Shown here: positions 36,208 through 44,230 of the stretch, one piece after another
Layout: every line of letters begins with the position of its first letter
Numbering within the stretch: the first letter of the stretch is position 1
Assembly (NCBI GenBank): GCA_038131595.1
Contig: JAYPPR010000006.1
Location: 1-64,000, forward strand
Source: UBA9926 sp038131595
GTDB taxonomy: Bacteria; Pseudomonadota; Gammaproteobacteria; Pseudomonadales; Azotimanducaceae
Direction: 5' to 3'
Length of the DNA stretch: 64,000 bases
Program-made: the position numbers and the translations under genes
Notes under the pieces: generated by a model
The model's input: the letters and a program-made list of their open reading frames with translations, nothing else
What the model was told of the DNA's origin: nothing
Databases searched by the model: none

Positions 36208-37428
36208 ATGCCTGCTTTTGCTTACCAAGCGCTGGATTCCTCTGGCAAATCCAAGTCCGGTATTCTCGATGGAGATTCGGCTCGACAGGTGCGGCAACGA
36301 CTGCGCGATCAGGGGCTTGCACCGACTAAGGTAGAACTGACGACTCAGCAAACTGCACGGAAAGGGTTCAGTCTCAGCCAATGGTTCCAGCCCTCGTTAT
36401 CAGTGACTGAACGAGCACTGGTGACACGGCAGCTAGCGACGTTGATAGGCGCTGGGTTGCCTGTAGAGGAGGCGTTACTTGCTGTTTCTAAGCAAACAGC
36501 CTCCCAGGCTGCCGAGGGAATGCTGGTGACTGTTCGATCTCGCGTCATGGAGGGCTACTCGCTCGCCCGGTCATTTGAGGCTTACCCCAAAGCCTTTCCA
36601 GATCTCTATCGGGCGACGATCGCCGCGGGTGAGTCGTCTGGGCATCTCGATGCGGTTCTTCTTCAATTGGCAGACTTCAGCGAGTCGCAGCACGAATCTC
36701 GATCCAGAATTCAGCAAGCAATGATTTATCCCATTGTCTTATTTGCACTCACGATTTTAATTCTCGCAGGCTTACTGGGATACGTGGTTCCAGATATTGT
36801 GGAGGTGTTTTCAGATACGGGTCAGGCGCTGCCAGGGCTGACGCTAGTCGTCATAGCGGCTAGTGATTGGGTCGCTGAGTATGGGTTGTACACGCTGCTC
36901 ATTGCGTTGGGCCTTGCCTGGCTTGCCGCCAAGTTGCTGGCTAGACCTGCCAGCAAGCTGAGATTTGATCGTTACCTTCTCCACGCACCTCTATTGCGCT
37001 CCATGAGTCGAGGGCGTAACACCTCGCAGTTCGCCAGCACGCTGAGTATTCTGTCGGCGTCAGGCGTACCGCTTGTTGAAGCGATGAAAATCGCGAGTGA
37101 AGTCGTCTCAAACGTTTGGTTGCGAACGAAAATTCAGGAGGCAACTGTCAAGGTCAGTGAGGGGAGCAGCTTACAGTCAGCGTTGTCCACAAGCGGATAT
37201 TTTCCGCCGATGATGCTGTACATGATTGGGAGTGGAGAGCAAAGCGGCGAGTTAGACTCGATGCTGGCCCGCGTTGCGAAGTATATGGAGCAAGAAGTTG
37301 AATCGCTATTGGCAACGTTGCTGAGCCTTTTGGGGCCCGTCATGCTCATCGTCATGGGTGGCGCGGTCTTTACTATTGTGATGGCAATCTTGTTGCCAAT
37401 CATCAACCTCAATCAGTTGGTGGCTTAA
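36208..37428 (+). CDS. gspF: Type II secretion inner-membrane platform protein GspF
   Basis: 406 residues. MPAFAYQALDSSGKSKSG is the standard GspF/PilC start. Two homologous cytoplasmic domains (LATLIGAGLPVEEALL and LSILSASGVPLVEAM) and three membrane spans (about residues 172-192, 222-242 and 375-395) are present. It begins nine bases after gspE. Confidence 0.95.
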   Translation: MPAFAYQALDSSGKSKSGILDGDSARQVRQRLRDQGLAPTKVELTTQQTARKGFSLSQWFQPSLSVTERALVTRQLATLIGAGLPVEEALLAVSKQTASQAAEGMLVTVRSRVMEGYSLARSFEAYPKAFPDLYRATIAAGESSGHLDAVLLQLADFSESQHESRSRIQQAMIYPIVLFALTILILAGLLGYVVPDIVEVFSDTGQALPGLTLVVIAASDWVAEYGLYTLLIALGLAWLAAKLLARPASKLRFDRYLLHAPLLRSMSRGRNTSQFASTLSILSASGVPLVEAMKIASEVVSNVWLRTKIQEATVKVSEGSSLQSALSTSGYFPPMMLYMIGSGEQSGELDSMLARVAKYMEQEVESLLATLLSLLGPVMLIVMGGAVFTIVMAILLPIINLNQLVA

Positions 37429-38008
37429 TCGTTATAGGTGGTTAGTAAGGTTTCCTCTTTGAGACTTTGAGCGAAAGAATGGTTCTGCCGCACATAAAAC
37501 GGGCTATGAACCATGCTAAGGGCTCGACGCTGATTTGGCGGCACGGTGGTCATCTAGGCGGGCGAGACCCGTGGATGCGCTCAGTAGAATGGCTGTGTTG
37601 ATAGCAGCCCCAGACTCAATGATCAGTTCTACTGAATAGTGGCAAAAACTTACTTTAGGATCAGGGTAGCAGTGAGTCTCGCGATCCAAGGCAGCGAGCG
37701 CATAGCTGATGGCTCAGGCATATTGACTGTAGATTAGGAGTCGCCTTTCTCGACATGAGTATCAGAACCGGTACGAGCGCTCACTATGGGTGAGACCGAA
37801 AAGCGATATTCTGTGCGAGAGAGGTAGAGCGCCAAAGAGCGAGAGTAAGTCATTAGGTAAAGCGAGTACTAAATCGTGCTTTTGGGTTAGTTTGCACGGT
37901 ACAAGCTCAGCACAAGGTAAACTGCTACAAGGTAGAGCCCCATATAAGGGGCCGCAGAAATCAATGGCGAAAACAATGGCGAAAACAATGGCGAAAGAGG
38001 AACGCAAC
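37429..38008. other. Long gap inside the gsp cluster, with a 12-bp repeat next to gspG
   Basis: 580 bases without a supportable gene, between gspF and gspG, where neighbouring genes are nearly contiguous. Three tandem copies of ATGGCGAAAACA (37964-37999, last copy ending in GAG) lie directly before gspG and are in frame with it. The gap probably contains a separate promoter for the major pseudopilin, but I cannot point to a clear one. Confidence 0.5.
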
Positions 38009-38464
38009 ATGAAGAGGCTTCACGATAGGAAATGGGCGCGAGAAAGTGGTGCTCGCGCGTCGGGCTTCACGCTCATTGAAATTATGGTAGTCGTTGTCAT
38101 CTTGGGTGTTCTCGGAGCGCTCATCGTGCCGAATATTGTTGGGCGCCCGGACGAAGCCAGGGCCACTGCCGCACGGTCAGATATTCAACAAATTGGAAAT
38201 GCGCTCGATTTGTATCGCATGGACAACGGCCACTATCCAAGCACGGATCAAGGGCTCGAGGCCTTGGTTGATAAGCCTGCAGGCTATCCCGAACCTCGCC
38301 GTTGGAATCCAGATGGCTATTTGAAGCGTGTTCCGGTTGACCCATGGGGCGAGCCCTACCTCTACCTCAACGAGGGCCGTCAATATGATGTTTACAGTCT
38401 CGGAGCTGATCGGAGAGAAGGTGGTGAGGGTGTTGATGCTGACTTAAGGTTATCGGATATCTAG
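38009..38464 (+). CDS. gspG: Type II secretion major pseudopilin GspG
   Basis: 151-residue major pseudopilin. Prepilin motif SG|FTLIEIMVVVVILGVL, cleaved and methylated by a prepilin peptidase. The GspG C-terminal calcium-loop region is intact: RMDNGHYPSTDQGLEALV and PWGEPYLY...YDVYSLGAD. ATG 38009 is chosen, preceded by AGAGGAA; the in-frame ATGs at 37964, 37976, 37988 would add a repetitive leader (MAKT repeated) and are less likely. Confidence 0.95.
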   Translation: MKRLHDRKWARESGARASGFTLIEIMVVVVILGVLGALIVPNIVGRPDEARATAARSDIQQIGNALDLYRMDNGHYPSTDQGLEALVDKPAGYPEPRRWNPDGYLKRVPVDPWGEPYLYLNEGRQYDVYSLGADRREGGEGVDADLRLSDI

Positions 38465-39001
38465 GTGCAGGGCCGAGGCATCGCAGAGGGATTCACGCTA
38501 CTCGAGATTTTGGTTGTTTTATTCATTGTCTCGATTCTCTCTGGGCTGGTGGTCGTGAATCTTCCTCAAGCACTGGACACCAACGACACATTAGTTACCG
38601 TCGAACGACTGCACAAAGTGATGAATCGCGCGCTTCAGAGAGCAGAAAGAGAGTCCACCGAGCATGGCGTGTTGCTGGATGAGCGAGGTTATCAGATTCT
38701 TGTTTTTGAGCCTGTTAGCCAGCGTTGGCAGCCAAGTCTTGACCTCGAGCACAGATACCGCGCCTTCCCTCCGTCATTTAGACCTTACCTTGCCATGGAG
38801 GAGGGGCAACAAACGCTGGGTGGCGCAGTAGGCACGAGTGAATCCGAGGAAGAGGACTTGGTGCCGCAAATATTGCTGCTGTCTAGCGGTGAAACCAGCA
38901 TCTTTGAACTGTTATTCGACGATGCCCGTGGAGCCTCGTATCTGTTAACAGGTTCGGGGTTTGGGGCGGTGACATTTGATGTTCAGTCTCCAGAGGCTTA
39001 G
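38465..39001 (+). CDS. gspH: Type II secretion minor pseudopilin GspH
   Basis: 178 residues with prepilin motif EG|FTLLEILVVLFIVSIL near the N-terminus, then a long helix and a beta-rich domain as in GspH. It starts at GTG 38465 directly after the gspG stop codon. It overlaps gspI by 23 bases. Confidence 0.9.
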   Translation: MQGRGIAEGFTLLEILVVLFIVSILSGLVVVNLPQALDTNDTLVTVERLHKVMNRALQRAERESTEHGVLLDERGYQILVFEPVSQRWQPSLDLEHRYRAFPPSFRPYLAMEEGQQTLGGAVGTSESEEEDLVPQILLLSSGETSIFELLFDDARGASYLLTGSGFGAVTFDVQSPEA

Positions 39002-39380
39002 TCGAAACAAAACGCGTGGGTTCACCCTGATCGAGGTGCTGATCGCTTTGGCAGTGTTCGCCGCGGTTGGCATTACCCTTGCGAAAAACGCGTCAACCGT
39101 TGTGTTGCAAACCAATCGAATGGAAGAGACGGCCCTTGCGTGGTCTGTGGCGAGTAATGTCGCCAATGATCGCTTCATTCGTATAGAGGACGAATCCCCT
39201 ATTGAGAGAACGGGTCGAAGAACCCAGGAAGTGCTTCAGGCGAACCGGTCTTGGTTCGTAGAGACAACGTTGCGATCCACTAATAATGATGATCTCAAGG
39301 TGCTCACTGTTTCAGTCAGTGATGCGGATACCCCCGAAGATGTTCTGGTCACGCTTAACACCTTTGTGGGCCGGCACTGA
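38979..39380 (+). CDS. gspI: Type II secretion minor pseudopilin GspI
   Basis: 133 residues. Prepilin motif RG|FTLIEVLIALAVFAAVG, followed by the GspI signature ETALAWSVASNVANDRF. ATG 38979 is used. It overlaps gspH at the 5' end, and its stop overlaps the gspJ start. Confidence 0.92.
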   Translation: MFSLQRLSRNKTRGFTLIEVLIALAVFAAVGITLAKNASTVVLQTNRMEETALAWSVASNVANDRFIRIEDESPIERTGRRTQEVLQANRSWFVETTLRSTNNDDLKVLTVSVSDADTPEDVLVTLNTFVGRH

Positions 39381-40114
39381 TGATGGCTATAAGAGGGTTT
39401 ACGCTGCTTGAAGTGCTGATCGCGATGGCGATTTTCTCAATCGTCGGGCTTGCTTCCTTTGAGTTACTCCGTTCTGTTCGCAACATTGATCGCGTAACAG
39501 ATCGGCAGACAGAATCGTATCAGGGGCTGGTTCGGACGCTGGCGTTGATGGATCGCGATTTCATTCAATTGCGGTATCGGGAAATTCGCGATGAGTTAGG
39601 TGACCGAAAAGCTGCGGTGGCAGTGAATGAAGGGTATTACCCCATTGAGTTTACGAGACAAGGATGGAATAACCCGTTACAGCGAGCTCGTAGCGAGTTG
39701 CAACGAGTCGCTTATGTGGTTGAAGGCGATTCGCTAGAGCGGCACGTCTGGTTTGTGCTCGATAGAGCCCAGGATTCCGAGCCTGTGTCACAGACGCTCA
39801 TGGCAGGCGTCAGTGCGCTAACCATCTATTTGGTTATGCCTGACGGTGATCGTGTGGAGTCTATCTCTGGCGATGACCTATCAGAGCTTCCCGTCGCGAT
39901 CGAGGTCACGATCACAACCGACACCTGGGGGGATCTCATCCGTCTGTACGATTTGCCTGTTTTCTTGGGTGAAATCGCGAGCGCGGTGCCGCAAGACGCC
40001 GGGGAATCTGAATTGATCGATGATGACAACCGGATTGAACAACAACCAGACTCTGCGCCTCCGGAAGAAGCGAGCGGGTCGAATTTAGGCAGTTCGTGGA
40101 TAGGTGCCCAATGA
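39380..40114 (+). CDS. gspJ: Type II secretion minor pseudopilin GspJ
   Basis: 244 residues, prepilin motif RG|FTLLEVLIAMAIFSIVG and the GspJ hallmark ALMDRDFIQLRYR. With GspI and GspK it forms the pseudopilus tip. The ATG overlaps the gspI stop; the last bases overlap gspK. The C-terminal 40 residues are acidic and low in complexity. Confidence 0.93.
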   Translation: MMAIRGFTLLEVLIAMAIFSIVGLASFELLRSVRNIDRVTDRQTESYQGLVRTLALMDRDFIQLRYREIRDELGDRKAAVAVNEGYYPIEFTRQGWNNPLQRARSELQRVAYVVEGDSLERHVWFVLDRAQDSEPVSQTLMAGVSALTIYLVMPDGDRVESISGDDLSELPVAIEVTITTDTWGDLIRLYDLPVFLGEIASAVPQDAGESELIDDDNRIEQQPDSAPPEEASGSNLGSSWIGAQ

Positions 40115-41094
40115 TGCGGCAAGCAAAGTCGCTCGGTGGTCATCGCGCGCAACGCGGGGTTGCGCTCATTATGGTGCTTTTGGTGGTTGCGTTGGCGGTG
40201 GCGCTGTCAACGTCGATTGCGAAGCGACAATCGGAAGCGATTCGTGCGACCAGTAGCCACTTCAACCGACAACAGGCGCTGTTTTATGCAAGGGGTGGCG
40301 AAGAATGGGCGAGGCAGCTTCTTGCGCAGGACTTTGAAGCCAGGCCGAATTGGGATGGACCCATCGATCCTTGGATGGCGCGCGATTTGGTTTATGAAAT
40401 CGAGGGAGGCTCGATCACTCTATGGATCGAGGATCAGGAGCGGTTTTTGAACATCAACCAATGGACCGGATCAGCTAGTCAGGCGGATGCCTCGTTATTG
40501 TCTGCACAGTTAGGGTTGGATCCGCTTTGGATTGATGAGCTGATTGATTTCGCGGACATCGATCAGACCCCCCAACCGCTGGGCGCTGAGGACTATCATT
40601 ACCTCGGGCTGGAACAGCCCTACAGGACAAGTAGTCAGGCACTGGTCCATTTGTCGGAGCTAAGACTTTTAAGGTCAATGACGCAGGAGGCCTATTCGAG
40701 ATTATCTTCATCAGTGGTCGCGCTGCCGACAGGAACGCTTCCCTTGAATGTCAATACAATGCCTCCCTCATCGATCATGCTCATCGCGCCCGAGATCACG
40801 CCGGAAGCCGCTGAGGCGGTTGCGTTATCGCGCGATGAGCAAGATGGTTTCGACACCGTTCAGGCTTTTTTGGCTCTCCCTGAGTTTGCTGGCCTGAATC
40901 TGGGGAGTTTTCCCCTTGGTGTACAATCGTCGTTTTTTAAAGTGCGAGTGCGCGTGGATTTTCTTGACCAAGTCGTTTTCTTGGCGGCCTTGCTATATCG
41001 AGAACCTTCATCAGGAAAAATCTCGGTGCTCCATCGTTCACTTAATGAGCCTTTTGCCTTACCGGAACCGTCTGTAGAAGAGGAAGATATCTAG
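40111..41094 (+). CDS. gspK: Type II secretion minor pseudopilin GspK
   Basis: About 327 residues. After a basic leader, RGVALIMVLLVVALAVALS is the GspK N-terminal helix; GspK lacks the +5 Glu, as here. The large alpha domain follows (EEWARQLLAQDF, IDELIDFADIDQTPQPLGAED, NVNTMPPSSIM). ATG 40111 overlaps the gspJ stop (ATGA); an upstream GTG 40096 is less likely. Confidence 0.93.
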   Translation: MMRQAKSLGGHRAQRGVALIMVLLVVALAVALSTSIAKRQSEAIRATSSHFNRQQALFYARGGEEWARQLLAQDFEARPNWDGPIDPWMARDLVYEIEGGSITLWIEDQERFLNINQWTGSASQADASLLSAQLGLDPLWIDELIDFADIDQTPQPLGAEDYHYLGLEQPYRTSSQALVHLSELRLLRSMTQEAYSRLSSSVVALPTGTLPLNVNTMPPSSIMLIAPEITPEAAEAVALSRDEQDGFDTVQAFLALPEFAGLNLGSFPLGVQSSFFKVRVRVDFLDQVVFLAALLYREPSSGKISVLHRSLNEPFALPEPSVEEEDI

Positions 41095-41095
41095 G

Positions 41096-42316
41096 ATGAA
41101 TCAAGGCCTCCTAATTCGCTGGAAGGGCGAGTCAGTCGAGTGGTTAATCCATGATGCTGGACAGCCCATCCAAGAAGGACAGGGTTCCATTGAGGCGCTC
41201 AGTGAGGTGCTTGCGGCCATGGATCCGCCGCTTGTTGATCCGGAGGCAGCTGTACTGATCTCAGGCCAAGAGGCATTGATCACTGAGATCACAGTGCCAT
41301 CCAAGCCCACTCGTCAAATACTAGATGCGATCCCTTTTTTGGTGGAAGAACAAGTCGTGGGTAGCATTGACGATCACTTTATCGGGCTTGGTCGAAGAGA
41401 AGGAGACCAATTGTCAGTGGTGGTGCTGCGTCAAGAGATCATGCGATCGGTGATTGACGCCTTTGATCAAGCGAGTATTCGCGTTGAGTTTATTGGTGTA
41501 GATAGCCAGCTACTGCAACACGAGAATATGATTCGTTTGCTCGTTGAAGAGGACATGGTGCACGTCATTCAGCCCCATGGCGTCGGAGTGGCGATGGCCG
41601 CTAATCTGGCAGAGCAATTGATCCCCAGTGATCTGGTGACGGATTCCGTGCCCATCGAGTGTCTGGATTTTAGCCGCAATGGAGCAATGGTAACGTCGCT
41701 CGTTGCGACCAGCTCACCAGAGGTCATGGTGTCAAGCGCAAGTGATGGCACCATCGAGCCTGGTTTGCTTAGGTATTGGGCTCGCTCAGGCAATCCGCTG
41801 GCTGTGAACCTAAGGCAGGGAGTGTTTGCCTATCGGTCGAGCCGACTCAAGATGGCAACGCTGATCAAAGGTGGTTTGTTGGTCGTCTTGACTGTGCTGG
41901 GTACCCAGCTCGCGGCAAACCTTGCCCAGGCGTTTTATCTAACGAATCAGGCGGACCAATTAGAGTCTGAGGCGAAAGCGCTATATCTCTCGGTCTACCC
42001 GGCTAGCCAGGCACCAAGGAATATGGCTCGCCTCTGGCGCGCTCGGCTCTCCGGTACCGGTAATGAGAATGAGTCAACCGTGCTAGCGTTGATCGATCGA
42101 CTGAGCACAACGGTTACACAAAGCGGCATCAGTGTTCAGAACCTTAACTTTAATGCGGCTCGAGGAGATCTCTCGATGCAATTGACGGGTCGAACGAGCG
42201 ACCAAATTATGCGGCTCAGTGAATCAATGGGGGCCATGGGCCTTCAGGCTGAAATCGGAACGATTAGCCAAGAGGGTGACGATGTTAGGGCAACTGTTCG
42301 CGTCAAAGGGCTTTAA
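41096..42316 (+). CDS. gspL: Type II secretion assembly-platform protein GspL
   Basis: 406 residues. The cytoplasmic actin-like domain contacts GspE and includes PSKPTRQILDAIPFLVEEQV and HFIGLGRREGDQLSVVVL. There is one membrane span at about residues 260-285 (LIKGGLLVVLTVLGTQLAANL) and a periplasmic ferredoxin-like domain. It lies one base after gspK and three before gspM. Confidence 0.92.
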   Translation: MNQGLLIRWKGESVEWLIHDAGQPIQEGQGSIEALSEVLAAMDPPLVDPEAAVLISGQEALITEITVPSKPTRQILDAIPFLVEEQVVGSIDDHFIGLGRREGDQLSVVVLRQEIMRSVIDAFDQASIRVEFIGVDSQLLQHENMIRLLVEEDMVHVIQPHGVGVAMAANLAEQLIPSDLVTDSVPIECLDFSRNGAMVTSLVATSSPEVMVSSASDGTIEPGLLRYWARSGNPLAVNLRQGVFAYRSSRLKMATLIKGGLLVVLTVLGTQLAANLAQAFYLTNQADQLESEAKALYLSVYPASQAPRNMARLWRARLSGTGNENESTVLALIDRLSTTVTQSGISVQNLNFNAARGDLSMQLTGRTSDQIMRLSESMGAMGLQAEIGTISQEGDDVRATVRVKGL

Positions 42317-42319
42317 GCG

Positions 42320-42814
42320 ATGAGTATCCAATCCGCGATGGCTCCCCTAAAAGAGCGATTTGATGCGTTGCAATCAAGCGAGCAACGAGCAGTCACGATT
42401 CTTGGAGTGTTTGCGGTTGTGGTCGTTACTTATTTTGGCCTCTGGGCTCCGGCAAGCGATTGGCGAGTTATTGCGGAACAAGAGCGAGATCGCCAATTTG
42501 AAACCCTATCCATGATGAAGGAGACGGAAAGCCAAGCGAGAGCCGCTGCTAAAGATAGACCTGCCGAGACGGCAGAGGGATCGCTCCTTTCCCTCGTCTC
42601 ATCATCAGCCCAGGCGCAGGGCATCAATCCTAATCGTCTTCAGCCCGAGGGAGAAAACGCCGTGAGTCTTTGGTTCGATGACGTGGCCTTTTCGAACGTG
42701 ATGCAACTACTTGAGCGGATGGGGGCGATTCCCGGAGTAGAGGTTCAGCAGTTAGTAATCGATGGCAGCGAGGAGCCGGGTCAAGTTCGCGCTCGAATTG
42801 TGTTGAGCCGATAG
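42320..42814 (+). CDS. gspM: Type II secretion protein GspM
   Basis: 164 residues: short N-terminus, one membrane span (AVTILGVFAVVVVTYFGLW) and a small periplasmic domain (SSAQAQGINPNRLQPEGENAV), as in GspM, the GspL partner. Last gene of the cluster. It is convergent with the MATE gene four bases away; gspN is absent. Confidence 0.9.
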   Translation: MSIQSAMAPLKERFDALQSSEQRAVTILGVFAVVVVTYFGLWAPASDWRVIAEQERDRQFETLSMMKETESQARAAAKDRPAETAEGSLLSLVSSSAQAQGINPNRLQPEGENAVSLWFDDVAFSNVMQLLERMGAIPGVEVQQLVIDGSEEPGQVRARIVLSR

Positions 42815-42818
42815 ATGG

Positions 42819-44150
42819 TTAGTGTTTCGCCAGTGTGTCGGCTGTTTTTCTGAACCAGGTGGCGGCTGCAAGGCCAGCGATAACATTCGCCAAGGCGATG
42901 GCTGCGAAGATGCCCAAATAGGCAAAGTAGTAGCTAGCGATCAAAGCCAAGGGAAGGTAAATCAGGACAAGTCGGGCAATGGACAGGGCAAGGGCGGGCC
43001 CGGGGCGCCTGATAGCGTTAAAGCCGTGATTAGCAACCGTTAACATTCCCATAAAGCCGATGGATAAAGGGACGATTAAGAGATACTCGACAGCAACGGT
43101 TGCCGCCAACTCGTCATTGGTAATGAGCGCGACAAAAAAGGGCGCGCCAAACCACATCAATACGGCTGCGGTTACTCCCCAAATGAGGCAGGCCCAGTAG
43201 CATGTCTTGATGGCCAGCATGGCTCGATCATAGAGCGCGGCCCCCCAATTTTGACCAACGACGGGCACTACACTCGTCGAAATGCCGATGGCCACCATAC
43301 CTACTACCGATTCGATGCGTCCTGCGACACCAAATCCGGCGACTACCTCGGTTCCGTAGCTTGCGACCAAGAATGTGCTTATCGCGAGTGTGATGGGTTG
43401 CAGCAAATTGGTGGCAGCGGCTGGGACGCCAACGTGAAGGATTTGGCGAACACTGCTTGAAAGGTACTTCAGTGAGGTTGGAATCATGCGGGCTTTAATG
43501 AAGTACCAGTACGCGGCAAGCGCAAGTTGAGTCATGGCGCCGATGACAAAGGCCCATGCGGCTCCCTCGAGCGCCATCGCAGGAATAGGTCCAACACCAA
43601 AAATCAGTAAAGGCCCAAGCGTGACTTGAATCACCGGAGCGACGGTCATGATGTAACCCGGGTAGGTTGCATCACCATAGGCTCGGATGATCCCGTTTGA
43701 AACCATGGCAAGGCCCATGGCTGGAAAACCAAAGAACCAAATTTCCGCGTATTCAGTCGCGAGTGGGAGGACTTCAGGAGCCGCGCCTAGCCCTTTAAGT
43801 ATTGACGATGCGAAGAGCAGTCCTACGGCGGAAATTGCAAACGTCAGGAATAGGATCAGTAGATAGCAATGGCTGATGATGCGGCGCAAACGATCCTCTT
43901 CGGCCGCGCCCATGGATTGAGCGACCAGACTAGACGCTCCAATTCCAATGCCGCGAGTAAACGCATTGAGTGTCATTGAAATAGGAAACATAAACGTTAA
44001 TGCAGCGACCGCCTCGGTGCCGAGTTGTCCCACGTAGACAATCTCAATGAGTTGACCCAGCGTCATGGCGAGAAATCCCCAGATCATGACTGCTGAGAGA
44101 TGCGCCACATGCTTGGGGATAGCGCCCTTGGTATACGTTCTCGGCTGCAT
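42819..44150 (-). CDS. MATE-family multidrug/cation antiporter
   Basis: 443 residues with about twelve hydrophobic segments in two related halves. The first half has GQLIEIVYVGQLGTEAVAAL and GIGIGASSLVAQSMGA, the second VPAAATNLLQPITLAIST and GISTSVVPVVGQNWGA, both MATE signatures. It exports organic cations using a Na+ or H+ gradient; the drug range is unknown. It lies downstream of dnaE2 on the same strand, 80 bases away. Confidence 0.9.
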   Translation of the reverse strand: MQPRTYTKGAIPKHVAHLSAVMIWGFLAMTLGQLIEIVYVGQLGTEAVAALTFMFPISMTLNAFTRGIGIGASSLVAQSMGAAEEDRLRRIISHCYLLILFLTFAISAVGLLFASSILKGLGAAPEVLPLATEYAEIWFFGFPAMGLAMVSNGIIRAYGDATYPGYIMTVAPVIQVTLGPLLIFGVGPIPAMALEGAAWAFVIGAMTQLALAAYWYFIKARMIPTSLKYLSSSVRQILHVGVPAAATNLLQPITLAISTFLVASYGTEVVAGFGVAGRIESVVGMVAIGISTSVVPVVGQNWGAALYDRAMLAIKTCYWACLIWGVTAAVLMWFGAPFFVALITNDELAATVAVEYLLIVPLSIGFMGMLTVANHGFNAIRRPGPALALSIARLVLIYLPLALIASYYFAYLGIFAAIALANVIAGLAAATWFRKTADTLAKH

Positions 44151-44230
44151 AGGTTTGAGTGGCCTGTGATCGGCGATTAGTGGTTTGCAGTTTTATTTCA
44201 GTATGTGGCGGAAACCGAGTGTTCAGACAA

